64,000 bases of DNA, taken from the NCBI GenBank assembly GCA_002354735.1, contig DEMD01000015.1:503556-567555 (forward strand), read 5' to 3'. This stretch comes from Gammaproteobacteria bacterium UBA2679 (GTDB taxonomy: Bacteria; Pseudomonadota; Gammaproteobacteria; Pseudomonadales; Oleiphilaceae). Shown in pieces: positions 19,301-28,412 of this stretch. Positions within the stretch are counted from its first letter, which is position 1. Every line of letters starts with the position of its first letter. Position numbers and translations under genes: made by a program. The notes beneath the pieces are model-generated. The model did not search any database and was not told the origin of the DNA. It worked only from the letters and a program-made list of their open reading frames with translations.

Positions 19301-19666
19301 GCCGTCTTGCCCGAGCTGATGAACGAAGAGGTAGGTCTTTAAGTGAAAGCTACTGCCAGGGGCGCACTCGTAGACTTTGATCTCAGCACCGGATTGCTGC
19401 AGGAGCATGAGCTCGCGTAGCGCCTCAGGATCAGTAATGCCGAAGTAATCGCTGGTGAGAATGCGAACATCAACACCGTCGCGGGTGAGGGCGCTTTGAA
19501 GATCGTCCCGAAGGAGTTCCAGGCCAGCACGCTGAATGAAGGCCACCGCCATGTCGACTCTAACGGCTCGATTGATGGCATTACAAAGCCAGGGTAGAAC
19601 ATGATCTGTAGGGCCGCCCGTGATGAGCTGGCCAGTGTACTCGTCTGGCTTCCGCGCGCGCTTCAC
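16322..19666 (-). CDS. PLD nuclease-SF2 helicase-S24-DUF3427 protein
   Basis: A 1114-residue multi-domain protein. Residues 1-180 form a phospholipase D-like nuclease half (HLK at 108-110, GSSNIS near 135). Residues 215-560 are an SF2 helicase: LATGLGKT at 239-246, VVDEFHHAAAP (DEFH box) and a C-terminal lobe ending QQFGRGLRKAE. About residues 870-970 form an S24/LexA-type peptidase-like domain with ASGNSMN around the candidate nucleophile serine and a later lysine (LLRKIL). The last 120 residues are the DUF3427 type. Such nuclease-helicase fusions are usually seen as stand-alone DNA-processing or defence proteins. The S24-like insert could sense DNA damage or couple to SOS; that is inference. 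A degraded 3' copy lies at 12073-12180. Confidence 0.85.
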   Translation of the reverse strand: MKRARKPDEYTGQLITGGPTDHVLPWLCNAINRAVRVDMAVAFIQRAGLELLRDDLQSALTRDGVDVRILTSDYFGITDPEALRELMLLQQSGAEIKVYECAPGSSFHLKTYLFVHQLGQDGSNAGLVGEAFVGSSNISRQALKDGLEWNYRICYPGDDGFLATQHQFNQLFAHPHAVSLTHRWIDEYEQRRRPPATSVAPDSHEVVQPPTPTSVQVEALAALDESRLHGYRRGLVVLATGLGKTWLAAFDVKASQAKRVLFVAHREEILHQAAATFVRIGEGLRVGFYKGQQRDVDVDVLCASIQTIGRSAHLEQFATTHFDYMVVDEFHHAAAPTYHRLLNHFTPRFLLGLTATPDRTDQSDILSLCDDNLVFECNLFRGIHKNLLAPFRYHGIYDESVDYTEIPWRSGKFDPHLLSVKLATLSRARHALRVWRSEGQRRTLAFCVSKAHAEFMAEQFNKSGVSAAAVYTGSALSRGKALEDLESNQLQVIFSVDLFNEGVDLPAIDTIMMLRPTESKILFLQQFGRGLRKAEPEKTHVVVLDFIGNHHSFLHKPQALIGQTMNYRGLAEFADKSQRQQLELPAGCFVNYDLKLIDFLKSLDSDGPQRDYLALRETLGRRPTLAEFYRSGANLKKVRDIHGDWFSMVADNKDLPEADEAASAPPEEVLSQHRRLLAEIETTRMSKCYKMILLEAFLELDGWTTSPSLSALARRSWDVLQRRRALLVDLPEEHRSKYAEAAWLSYWRRNPVAAWIGEGGKRAAGGLFEVRDGHFRAVADVKPSEQDLLAAWVQELIDYKLADYQARLATRGTEGSAEIIPHPALAAGAPTVAPGIELPYFPNLKIACGHFRTASSDAEEYRHLGEAFGQLDPARHFIARASGNSMNGGKHPVHDGDYLLLEAISPERAGSITGDTMAIERQDDAGDNQYLLRKILKDANGQYVLRAANPDYDDILVDDELSSQLRTFARFKQVLDPLQMAVDQQFQREEIPRLFGGEFNPGNWNSGHVALNEQRAHILLVTLNKQGKAQEHRYHDAWAPDGTFHWQSQNSTAPHSKKGQEIINHERLGIGVHLFVRENKLSGGKAAPFQYFGEVRYQRHEGAEPMSVVFGLRR

Positions 19667-19710
19667 AAGCTGCGCCGACTCAGCCTGAACATCTCAACTA
19701 GCGGCACACG

Positions 19711-20319
19711 CTACCCCTTCTTGCGAAAAACGATCGTTTCCCAGAATACGTCCCTGCGCTGTAGCTTGTCATCGTCTGAGGTGAGGAGGACGGTGTCGAG
19801 GCCGAGGCTTTCGCCGTGGGCCTTTAAAACAGCGCTGTTGGTTTCGTAGAAGACACGTTCATCAGGGCTGGGGCCGTGGCCGTGGCGTAGGGTGATGACT
19901 AGGAGGCCGTTGGGTTCGAGGAGCTGGGCTAGGACTGGTAGGGCGGTGGTTTGTTCGTCTGGTGTGAGGTGCATCCAGACTGCGGAGACGAGGATTAGGC
20001 TGGCTGAAATGCCGCCGTGTAATTCGTGCAGCACTGGTAGGTGCGGGAGTTGGTCGCTGAGCCAGTCGATATTTGAGGTTGCTGTTGCAGCTTCTCCGAG
20101 ACGCCTTAGTCCTTCAGAAGGTTCAATGGCGAGTACTTGCCAGCCGCGAGCTGCCAGGGCTGCGGCATCTCGACCGCTGCCTGCGCCAATGTCGATTGCT
20201 CGGCTAGGCCTCCGACTTGAAGACAATAGGTGCGTCCAAGCAGCATGCGCAGATTCGAAGCTGAGCTGTTGATACTGGTCGAAGTACTGTTGCGCGTTCA
20301 GGGTGTACGGGTTTGCCAT
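19711..20319 (-). CDS. Class I SAM-dependent methyltransferase
   Basis: A 202-residue methyltransferase with motif I in AIDIGAGSGRDAAALAARG (about residues 40-58), motif post-I VLAIEPSEG, and a segment GLLVITLRHGHGP near residue 150. The fold is that of small-molecule or nucleoside Methyltransf_11/25 proteins; it has no NPPY/DPPY motif and so is not an obvious DNA adenine methylase. It lies 44 bp upstream of the helicase gene on the same strand and may be co-transcribed, but nothing shows it is functionally linked. Confidence 0.78.
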   Translation of the reverse strand: MANPYTLNAQQYFDQYQQLSFESAHAAWTHLLSSSRRPSRAIDIGAGSGRDAAALAARGWQVLAIEPSEGLRRLGEAATATSNIDWLSDQLPHLPVLHELHGGISASLILVSAVWMHLTPDEQTTALPVLAQLLEPNGLLVITLRHGHGPSPDERVFYETNSAVLKAHGESLGLDTVLLTSDDDKLQRRDVFWETIVFRKKG

Positions 20320-21957
20320 GAGAGACTCTGCTGCAAGTAAATCAGTAGTATTGCCGATGCAAGCAGCTTTTCCTACCTACCCCAGCTTCTGAGCCATTCG
20401 TGATTAGCGGATGCCCAAACGCACTGGTCTCAGGCTTCAAAATGGTCCGGTTACTACCTAATTCATCTCCTCCCGTTTTTCACTGGGATTCTCTGCACAG
20501 TGCAGCGACCGCCGTGGTCATAACCAATTTAGAAGATGGTTCATCGGACTCGTGGTACCGCAGAGTGCTGACCGAGAACAAATGTGGACACCTGTGTGGT
20601 TGTCCGGCCGTCTAGCAGCTCTTTTAACGTGCGGAAGTTACGTCCTGGTTGCAACAGATGGGCCGAATAACGGCCCGTCGGCATTACCACACCATACTCC
20701 GCCTACAGCCCACGATACTCCCTCATCTGCGCAGTGAATTCCATTGCCACGGCTTGGCAAATCTGGTGCAGGGAGGGCACCGCTTGCTCTTCGGTTCTTT
20801 TAGCCGCCAAGAAGGCATCTGGCGAGGGACAGGAACTCGCAGATCGCTTCGGCAACTATTATCGTCGCTCGTGCAGGTTTTGTGGTAACGGGCATCTAGG
20901 CCAGAAACGGCAAAAATAATGCACGCCGTATCTGTCTGCGTAGTACGATGTTGCAATGGTGATCCACGCTATTGCCACAGAACACAGACTTGACAAGATA
21001 GATCCCAAGAGTTGTAACGTTCATAGCGACTCTCACTCTCCGTGATTGAAGATTTCACCACCTCAGTGCGGCACGGCAGACGAAGCTAAAGACAAGAGGA
21101 GTCCATATCATTCGTTGCGCTGGACGATGGAGCCATTTTTTTCTGTCAGTTTTCAGTAGGCTTCATCTCACAACCAGTAGTTTGCGATATCCTTTGGTTC
21201 GATAGTTAATTGACCTGACTTGCAATCGATAAGATTCCAATATTGATTGGCATTCTGCCAGTTCACCCATTAACAAAAAAAGGCGAGCCGAGTGATGCTT
21301 GGTAAAGATTGACAATGGGAACAACTCAAGTGAAGGTGCTAGGTTATTGGTTGCACTTAGATGAGCCGAAAACTGTTCTTTGGGAGAGCGTAAGCATGGC
21401 ATTCGAAGAGAATTTTCCTTCAAGGAAAAGCAGTACCCGTATGCGAGTTGGGAACAACATCATCGCCGGTTCAAACGAAGCGAAGAAGTCGAGACAAGGC
21501 TTAGACAGCGAAGTAATCAGGTGCTCAGCTGGATGCAGCCGGGTTTAATTTATCCGGCGCCATCTCAATGCGCGATCAATATTTTTGAAATTTCCGAAGC
21601 GGTGGGGCGGGTCTCCGGCAAATCATCTGTCGGTATTAACTTCAGGTTCGGGGAAAGGCGGGTCTCTTGGGTCTCAGATCAATCAATGCAGTATCGAATC
21701 GAGCAGATAGGAAGCAGCCTACCTTCTCAGTGTTCAAGCTTGGGGGTGGATTTTGCTGACTAAATATCCGCTTCGGCTTGTCTTCACCTTGGACGGGTTC
21801 CAAGCGGATGTTCTGATTACTGGCGCTGCTGAAGTTGTTAGCTTCTTAGTTATAAAATTTCAAAAATAAAATTACCAGGGTTAGGGTAGTGGCGTGATGA
21901 CATGGTATGTAATCAAGTGGTGCGCTGCGGTGCTTCTAAGCCTGCCAAGGAGGCTGT
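20320..21957. other. 1.6 kb region upstream of dpdE with no supported gene
   Basis: The longest frame is plus 21380-21763 (127 codons); it has no family motif I recognise and no clear ribosome site, so it is not called. The last 120 bp before dpdE are markedly A+T-rich, with TATAAAAT at about 21850-21857 as a candidate -10 element but no well-spaced -35. The region marks the edge of the Dpd island and may hold its control region or decayed genes. Confidence 0.45.
21948..21957 (+). promoter_or_regulatory. Strong ribosome-binding site of dpdE
   Basis: AAGGAGG lies a few bases before the ATG at 21958. It is the only strong ribosome site of the operon; the seven downstream genes begin at overlapping or adjacent starts (GTG, ATG, TTG), so translation coupling from dpdE probably sets their expression. 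Confidence 0.6.
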
Positions 21958-24900
21958 ATGGCAGTAGGCGTAGAGATCGGAGACCTAGTCGAGTCAAACA
22001 AATTCTCAGGCTTTGGAAAAGTACTTTCTGTTGAAACCGACAAGGCTACCGTCGGTTTTTTCGAATCGCCATTTCGCCCTGAGTCGAGGGAGGCAGCGTA
22101 CCCACACACTTCTCTAAAAAGAGCGCGATTACTAGACGAAACGGTTGTCTACTACAAAGAACCAGCCAATGGCATATTTCTGCGGTGTCGATATGGAGGA
22201 CAGAGACCGAACGACAAGCACTTGGTGATTGTTCGCCAGGGAGAAAACCGCGAAGTATCAGTTGGTGACGTGTACTGTCTTAACCTCGGTCAGGGTCAGC
22301 AGCTAAGCGCATCCGAGTTCCTTGCCGCACGTTGTAACGACGCTCCATATTTTTTTCCTTTCAGGGAACGCTTCACTTCCGCTTACATTGAGCAGCGAGC
22401 TGCCTGCAGGTCAATTGCAGCAATACCCAGTAGTAGTGTTGAGTTTGAACCACACCAACTAGCTGTCGTGCGCAGAATCCTGCAAGATGAAGTTCAAAAA
22501 TATTTGCTTGCTGATGAGGTCGGCCTTGGCAAGACGATCGAGGCGTGCCTAGTAATTCGCGAACACCTTCTTGAAAATAAATCGTCTGCTAACATCATTA
22601 TCTCTGTCCCAGCCTCGTTAATAGAGCAGTGGAGAGAGGAGCTAAAGGGAAGGTTCCATTTAGGTGAGCTGATCGCGACGGAGGATGAGCCCGATCTGCC
22701 AATTGCCATTTGTAGTCATCAGGCCTTCTCTGAATTGGTGGCGTCTCGAGAGAAACCGACCCTCATTGCTGTCGACGAGGCTCACCAAGTAGCCCCACTC
22801 GCGTGGTCGGAGAATCACGAAGAGCGCGCATTATTCGGCGCTTATAGCGATGCCTGCCAAAAAGCGACAGTTGCTCTCTTGCTTTCAGGAACGCCACTAA
22901 ATGGCAATGAAAAGAATTTCTTGTCAATGCTTCACTGCCTCTCTCCAGATGCATATAGGCTGGATGAGGCTGGGATTGAGGCTTTTTTGGCTAAAGTTTC
23001 AGAGCGTGAGCGTCTCGGTGGTATGTATGGTGCAATAACACCGGAAACCTCTAATGCGACCATTGAAGAAATCTTGGACGAATTGGAGTCACTTTTCCCG
23101 GATGACCCAACCCTCATTGAGGAGGTGAATTCACTTCGACCACTTGTAGATTTCCTTGCTCCTGAAAAGGGTGATGAGCGAGGCGAGAGAATTAAGCTAC
23201 TTAGGAAGTACATCGGCGAGCACTATCGTCTCCATCAACGCATGTTGCGAAACCGTCGTGATAACGCTGGGCTCTCCTTCCTCTTTCCCGGTTTGGCCGG
23301 CTTGACGCGGACCAAGTGGCATGTTGAGGACTCAATTATCACCTTGGACGACCTGATTGACGAATATAGAAGCTCAGCCAAGACAAGTCCTGAACCTTTC
23401 CTAGGAATGGACGCCGGGCAGTACTTGAGTTGGATTGATGACCTTCTGGCTAACCCAGATAAAGTTGGTTTGCGGGCCACGACGCTTTTAGAACAGGAGT
23501 CTAAGGTTCTTCCAGAGGCTGAGGTAGAGATTTTAACCGAGTTAAGAGAGACCGCAACCATTGAGCAAAACTCGAAAGATCGTGCCCTTATCGAATCGCT
23601 GACGTTATGGCTATCGCAGCGTCCAGAGGGGAAGGCGGTAGTTTTTTGTGCAGACCCAAAATCGGCTTCTCATGTTTATTCGCTTCTGTCGAATCAACTA
23701 GAGACCATTGTTGAAGTCCATAATCCAGGAAAAGTACCCGATTTTTGTGACTCCGAATCTGACGTCAGAGTGCTCGTATGTGACCCGCGAGGAGAGGATG
23801 GCCTCAACTTGCATGGCGGTCAACGATTAGCTTTGCACTACAGCCTAAGCCGATTCTTCAGTCGCATTGAGCAGAGAGTCGGCCGCTTGAACCGTTACAG
23901 CGCGAATCTGCGAGGGGTCAGGCCAGTAGAAAGCTTAGCGCTTATCCCTGATCGACCCTGCCTCAGTTCTCGATGGTTAGATTTGCTCGATAACGGAGTA
24001 GGCCTCTTTGATGAAACGGTGGCAAGCCTCCAGTATGTTCTAGAGGCTCACCTTGAGCAAACTTGGAAGAAGGTTTTTCAGAGTGGTGATGCAATCTTCG
24101 AACATAGTACACAGGAGTTGTCTGGCGAGAATGGTTTACTTGCCCATGAGCGAAAGAGAGTCAAAGCCCAAGAAGAACTGATGGCAATGGACGAGGATGT
24201 TGGCTTGGCGCAAAGCTTTGCCGAGCAACTCGAAGACGCTGATGAGGTCGCGGAACAGCATGCGCACCTAATGGCTGGCTGGATTACAAAAGCTTTGAGA
24301 TTCGACTTGAAAGGTTCTCTAAGCGGTATCTTTCGGTTTGCGTTTGCTGGGGAAACTGCAAGAAAGGGCCGAACATTAGTTGATTTGAAATCATTCTTGA
24401 ATACCTGCCTAACCGGTATCGATTTTGATAATGGATACCCGCCTTCAACTCAGCCAATGAGTGCTTCTAGGAGTGAAGTTGCCGATAAACATGGCGTGTT
24501 TCCGTTTCGGTACGGACAGCCGTTCGTTGACTCAATATGGCAACTCATGCAAGAGGATTCTCGGGGAATCGCGAGTGTCTTCCTCCGGATTTTCGATAAA
24601 TTGCCCTCACCTGAGCCTAGAATATTTTTTAAGCTTAACTGGCTTGTAACCGCTACCAGTTCATCGGACGATTTAATGCACCAGCGCCGTGGAGACGAAA
24701 GCTATCCCCCGAAGATTATATCTCAATGGCTTGGCGAAGATGGTCAACTTGTGTCTGAGCAACTGCAAGCCATATTGGAGCGACCCTATGAGAGTGAGGG
24801 CAGGGGCGGCGGGTATCAAGATCTGAATATGCGGGCTAGCGTTTGGCATGAGATTGAAGAATTGATACCTGCCGAAGATTGGAAAACGACAGTATTCTCT

Positions 24901-25047
24901 GTTGAGCAGGCGGGCTTGGAGAGGGTGGTAAGAGAAATTGAGATAACTGAGGGTAGAATGGCATCCGAGATGAGCGTTCAGTTGGTTTCGGTGCTCTCAA
25001 TTGTGTTGTGCAGTTTGGAAACGCTCCAGAGAAAAGGAGCTAACTAG
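21958..25047 (+). CDS. dpdE: DpdE, SNF2-type helicase of the Dpd restriction arm
   Basis: A 1029-residue SNF2-like ATPase. The N-terminal 150 residues include a beta-rich segment. The motor follows: LLADEVGLGKTIEA (Walker A, about 181-194), VDEAHQV (DEAH-type box, near 268), LLSGTPLNG (motif III), VVFCAD (motif IV) and SRIEQRVGRLNR (motif VI, about 640). The long C-terminal tail is unassigned. DpdD-K are needed for restriction of DNA lacking the 7-deazaguanine mark in Salmonella Montevideo; DpdE is presumed a DNA translocase or remodeller. First gene of the operon; its TAG overlaps the GTG of dpdF. Confidence 0.88.
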   Translation: MAVGVEIGDLVESNKFSGFGKVLSVETDKATVGFFESPFRPESREAAYPHTSLKRARLLDETVVYYKEPANGIFLRCRYGGQRPNDKHLVIVRQGENREVSVGDVYCLNLGQGQQLSASEFLAARCNDAPYFFPFRERFTSAYIEQRAACRSIAAIPSSSVEFEPHQLAVVRRILQDEVQKYLLADEVGLGKTIEACLVIREHLLENKSSANIIISVPASLIEQWREELKGRFHLGELIATEDEPDLPIAICSHQAFSELVASREKPTLIAVDEAHQVAPLAWSENHEERALFGAYSDACQKATVALLLSGTPLNGNEKNFLSMLHCLSPDAYRLDEAGIEAFLAKVSERERLGGMYGAITPETSNATIEEILDELESLFPDDPTLIEEVNSLRPLVDFLAPEKGDERGERIKLLRKYIGEHYRLHQRMLRNRRDNAGLSFLFPGLAGLTRTKWHVEDSIITLDDLIDEYRSSAKTSPEPFLGMDAGQYLSWIDDLLANPDKVGLRATTLLEQESKVLPEAEVEILTELRETATIEQNSKDRALIESLTLWLSQRPEGKAVVFCADPKSASHVYSLLSNQLETIVEVHNPGKVPDFCDSESDVRVLVCDPRGEDGLNLHGGQRLALHYSLSRFFSRIEQRVGRLNRYSANLRGVRPVESLALIPDRPCLSSRWLDLLDNGVGLFDETVASLQYVLEAHLEQTWKKVFQSGDAIFEHSTQELSGENGLLAHERKRVKAQEELMAMDEDVGLAQSFAEQLEDADEVAEQHAHLMAGWITKALRFDLKGSLSGIFRFAFAGETARKGRTLVDLKSFLNTCLTGIDFDNGYPPSTQPMSASRSEVADKHGVFPFRYGQPFVDSIWQLMQEDSRGIASVFLRIFDKLPSPEPRIFFKLNWLVTATSSSDDLMHQRRGDESYPPKIISQWLGEDGQLVSEQLQAILERPYESEGRGGGYQDLNMRASVWHEIEELIPAEDWKTTVFSVEQAGLERVVREIEITEGRMASEMSVQLVSVLSIVLCSLETLQRKGAN

Positions 25048-27539
25048 TGGAACGGCAATGGTTCGCTCTAAAACAATCTCTCACAGCATACAACGATGAA
25101 TTTGAGAAGGAAGTAAGTGAACCTTATTTTCTGCGCCTTCTCAAAGTTGTGCATGATCCATATGCAGGACCATCCGATAAAGTAAAAGCTTGTCAGGACG
25201 CACTTTGCTGCGCTGTTGCACATGGAATTGGTGATGCATCTCTTGAACTCCCAAGCGTCCGGGTTAAGGATGTCCAACTTGATCAAGCCAGTCTAAGGTT
25301 TAACCCCCTTACAGGCCGTATTTCCTTGCGCGAATACATGCTTTCAGACGACCAGTTAGCGGTATATCGTCGGGAGCAACGGCGGTTCTTGTTTCAGCCC
25401 AACATCGACGTGGCACTATCCAAGGCACTGAAAAGTGAATCCTACGTTCACTACAACGGACTAGGGCAGCAGGCAGCTGTGAGGACAACGCTGACCTCGC
25501 CTGAAGACAGCACTCTGTTTATTAATCTTCCGACGGGGTGCGGTAAAACTTTAGTTGCACAAGCCTTGGTCCTTTTCTCTCCAAGCCACAAAGTCAATTT
25601 AATCGTTGTGCCCACGGTCGGTTTAGCAATAGAGCAGGCAAATAGGATCAAGGAGTTACTCGCTCAAACAGGTGCCGATCATGGAGGGCCGTATGCTTGG
25701 TACGGGAGTCAGAACCCTGATGAGCGACAATCGTTACTGGAGAAAATACAAGCAGGAACTCAGCGAGTTTTATTCTGCTCTCCGGAAGCCGTCACGGGTT
25801 CGCTATCTCCTTATTTATTCCAATTGGCCGAAAACGGGCAAATTGGCTCGTTGGTTGTTGATGAAGCGCACTTAGTCGATGCATGGGGGGCGGAATTTAG
25901 ACCGGAGTTCCAAATGCTAGCGCCACTTGCGCAATCTTTGCAAAGGGTTTCAAAAGCAGGCTTCAGGAAAGTGCTAATGTCCGCAACCTTCAACCCGGAC
26001 ACGTTAGATACTCTTAAAAACCTATTTTGTAGCGCCGACAAACTTGCCATAGAGGTAAACGGAAGCTTCCTTCGGCCAGAGCCGAGCTACGATATTGTTA
26101 AAACAGAGAGCCGAGAAGAGCATCGAGATAAAACTCTTGAGGCTTTGTGGACGATGCCGCGTCCTTTAATTCTATATACCACGAAAGTTGAAGAGGCGGA
26201 GTCATGGCATTCGTTGCTCAAATTTGAAGGCTTTCAGAGAGTTGGACTGTTTCACGGCGAGACCAATACTCAGCAGCGTGAGCGGTTGATCGAGGCGTGG
26301 CATAAAGGAGACCTTGACGTGATGGTTGCAACATCGGCATTTGGGGTAGGGATGAATAAGTCCGATGTTAGGTCAGTTCTTCATGCAGCAGTACCAGAGA
26401 ATTTAGACCGGTTTTATCAGGAAAGTGGTCGCGGTGGTCGGGATGGTAACGCAAGCTTGGCCAAGATGATCTATTACCCTGAGCAGTTGGAGGTGGCGCA
26501 GAATCTTGCGACAAGCAAACTCATTACCTCAGAGCTAGGGTTGGTGCGCTGGAATGGGATGCGACGAAACGCTCATCAAAGTGAGGATGGTTATTGGAAG
26601 GTTTCTCTGGCGACCCTGCATAAAGGTTTAGACAGGAATAGTAAACGCAACAGGTCTTGGAACTGGCGGACTTTGCTGTTAATGCGTAGAGCAGGACTGA
26701 TCGATATCCACCTTAGAGCCTTCTCACCTCCAGTATTGCTTGATGGGGAGGAGTGGTCTTCAGAAAGTTATCAAGAAAGGCTTGAGATCTCATATCGCGA
26801 GTATTCAGAGATAATAGACGTCGAGATCATTGAAGACGGCCACAAAGATGAGGGCTTTTGGCTTGAGGTAGTTAACCCGAGGCGAGACAGAGAGAAAGAT
26901 TCACAGCGCAAGGCATATAAGGCTTTGGAGAAGTGGATAAAGAATCCACGAATTAAATTGTGCGAGCACCTCGGTGATTTTTACACACATGAGGGCATCG
27001 CGCCCGAGGTTGCCTGTGGCGGATGCCCAGGATGCCGGTTCGATGGTTTAGAACCTTTCTCGCCTACCCTTGGATTTGCCGACGAAGTTACTGGGTGGCA
27101 TGCCGCCTACGGGACCACAGAACAACGATTCGGATCGAGCGTAACGTTCGTACACTATTCGCAGTTGTCCAGTCCTCGGGTCTTATTGCAGGAGTGGAGG
27201 CACTGGATCAGTGATCTCCTCAATAAAGGCGAAATCCAGGCTGTTCGCGCACATCAGGACACGTTAGAGCAACTACAAAAATGTCTTCCCCCTGGAATCC
27301 GAAAGTTCTGGTGTTCAATCGACGAAAGAGAAGATGATTCGCGGTGGGCTGAACTTGTTCTTTTAATGCCACACGAGACCGAAATTCCGGATCTTGGCTT
27401 CGTTGACTCTCCTCGAATTGTGGTGGCCCCTGACAATATTCCTTCAAATAAAAATCCATACCGTAAGTGGTGGGAAACTAACCAGTACAGTATTGAATTA
27501 GAGCATTTCGTTAGGCAGTTAAGCTATGTCCATAATTAA
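25047..27539 (+). CDS. dpdF: DpdF, RecQ-like helicase
   Basis: An 830-residue SF2 helicase starting at GTG within TAGTG. After an N-terminal region of about 130 residues come LPTGCGKTLVA (Walker A, near 160), VVDEAHLVDAWG (DEAH box, about 270; RecQ proteins share this W-containing loop), MSATFN (motif III) and the RecQ-like lobe with FGVGMNKSDVR and YQESGRGGRDG (motif VI). A cysteine cluster follows near residue 650 (CEHLGD then CGGCPGC), like a RecQ zinc domain. Proposed to unwind DNA during restriction of unmodified DNA. It overlaps dpdG by 14 bp. Confidence 0.88.
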   Translation: MERQWFALKQSLTAYNDEFEKEVSEPYFLRLLKVVHDPYAGPSDKVKACQDALCCAVAHGIGDASLELPSVRVKDVQLDQASLRFNPLTGRISLREYMLSDDQLAVYRREQRRFLFQPNIDVALSKALKSESYVHYNGLGQQAAVRTTLTSPEDSTLFINLPTGCGKTLVAQALVLFSPSHKVNLIVVPTVGLAIEQANRIKELLAQTGADHGGPYAWYGSQNPDERQSLLEKIQAGTQRVLFCSPEAVTGSLSPYLFQLAENGQIGSLVVDEAHLVDAWGAEFRPEFQMLAPLAQSLQRVSKAGFRKVLMSATFNPDTLDTLKNLFCSADKLAIEVNGSFLRPEPSYDIVKTESREEHRDKTLEALWTMPRPLILYTTKVEEAESWHSLLKFEGFQRVGLFHGETNTQQRERLIEAWHKGDLDVMVATSAFGVGMNKSDVRSVLHAAVPENLDRFYQESGRGGRDGNASLAKMIYYPEQLEVAQNLATSKLITSELGLVRWNGMRRNAHQSEDGYWKVSLATLHKGLDRNSKRNRSWNWRTLLLMRRAGLIDIHLRAFSPPVLLDGEEWSSESYQERLEISYREYSEIIDVEIIEDGHKDEGFWLEVVNPRRDREKDSQRKAYKALEKWIKNPRIKLCEHLGDFYTHEGIAPEVACGGCPGCRFDGLEPFSPTLGFADEVTGWHAAYGTTEQRFGSSVTFVHYSQLSSPRVLLQEWRHWISDLLNKGEIQAVRAHQDTLEQLQKCLPPGIRKFWCSIDEREDDSRWAELVLLMPHETEIPDLGFVDSPRIVVAPDNIPSNKNPYRKWWETNQYSIELEHFVRQLSYVHN

Positions 27540-28410
27540 TAACGCTCACGCAGGCAGCAGTGTTCGTTTGCTCAACCTTATCGACAGAGTTCTTTCTCGT
27601 CGAGAGGGAAAACCGATTGCACGTGGGGAGTTGATTGAAGCTTGCAGGCCTGAATCTCTACCTGGAACCGATACCGCAGCGAAACGTTTTGAGTGGAATT
27701 TAAACTTTTGGATCGAAGAGGGTTTGTGGGTTGAAGACGACTCCGGTATCCACATGCCGTCAGATGTTGAGAGTGGTCAGGCTTTATCAGGTAGAGTTCT
27801 GAGTCTAATAATAAAGAATGCTTCAGAAACTGACATAACGCAGGGTAGTCGCACGGAGCCTCTCTTAAGAAATATTTGCTGCCTGCTCGCTCAAGATAGG
27901 TACACGTTTTCTGGGGGAGAAGTTCTCAAATCGGGTGCGGCAGGTAATTGCGCGGAAGCCATAAATAGTCGGTTGCCAAGTTCAATGTCAATCAACGTAT
28001 CAAATGAAGCCTCGACGCTGCTTGAGTACGGAGATTTTCTTGGTTTCCTTGAGCCAATCGAAGACAGCCTCATTGTTGATCCAACCCGGGCAGTGGAATC
28101 CGTCTTGGGTAAAATCTTCTTAGGAAATAAAGATCTGCCTGCAAAGGAATTTTTGGTATCGCTCGGAAGATATTTGCCGATACTTGATGGCGGTATTTAT
28201 CGGGAAGTTGTTGAGTCGCTGATGTTGGATAAAGGATGGACCAAACCACAGTTTCCGCAAATAAGCTCAAGTTTGAGCCATGCGCTCTTTCGATTGAACC
28301 TAGGGTCAAAGATAACGTTGGAGCAACGTTCCGATGATGTGAATAGTATCTCACTGGTATTGCCCAAAGAGAAACGGACGGCAAGCATAATCAAGTATAG
28401 GGAAGCATAG
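27526..28410 (+). CDS. dpdG: DpdG, restriction-arm protein of unknown fold
   Basis: A 294-residue protein recognised by position between the RecQ-like DpdF and the ATPase DpdH, and by length. It has no catalytic motif I can name. The N-terminal half looks like winged-helix repeats (VLSRREGKPIARGELIEACRP; DTAAKRFEWNLNFWIEEGLW), which would fit a DNA-binding or adaptor role, but this is inference. Starts with ATG inside the dpdF reading frame and ends 2 bp before the TTG of dpdH. Confidence 0.75.
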   Translation: MSIINNAHAGSSVRLLNLIDRVLSRREGKPIARGELIEACRPESLPGTDTAAKRFEWNLNFWIEEGLWVEDDSGIHMPSDVESGQALSGRVLSLIIKNASETDITQGSRTEPLLRNICCLLAQDRYTFSGGEVLKSGAAGNCAEAINSRLPSSMSINVSNEASTLLEYGDFLGFLEPIEDSLIVDPTRAVESVLGKIFLGNKDLPAKEFLVSLGRYLPILDGGIYREVVESLMLDKGWTKPQFPQISSSLSHALFRLNLGSKITLEQRSDDVNSISLVLPKEKRTASIIKYREA

Positions 28411-28412
28411 TT

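Noticed and set aside
21380..21763. 127-codon frame upstream of dpdE
   Set aside because: No motif, no ribosome site, no recognisable family; left in the gene-poor region description.
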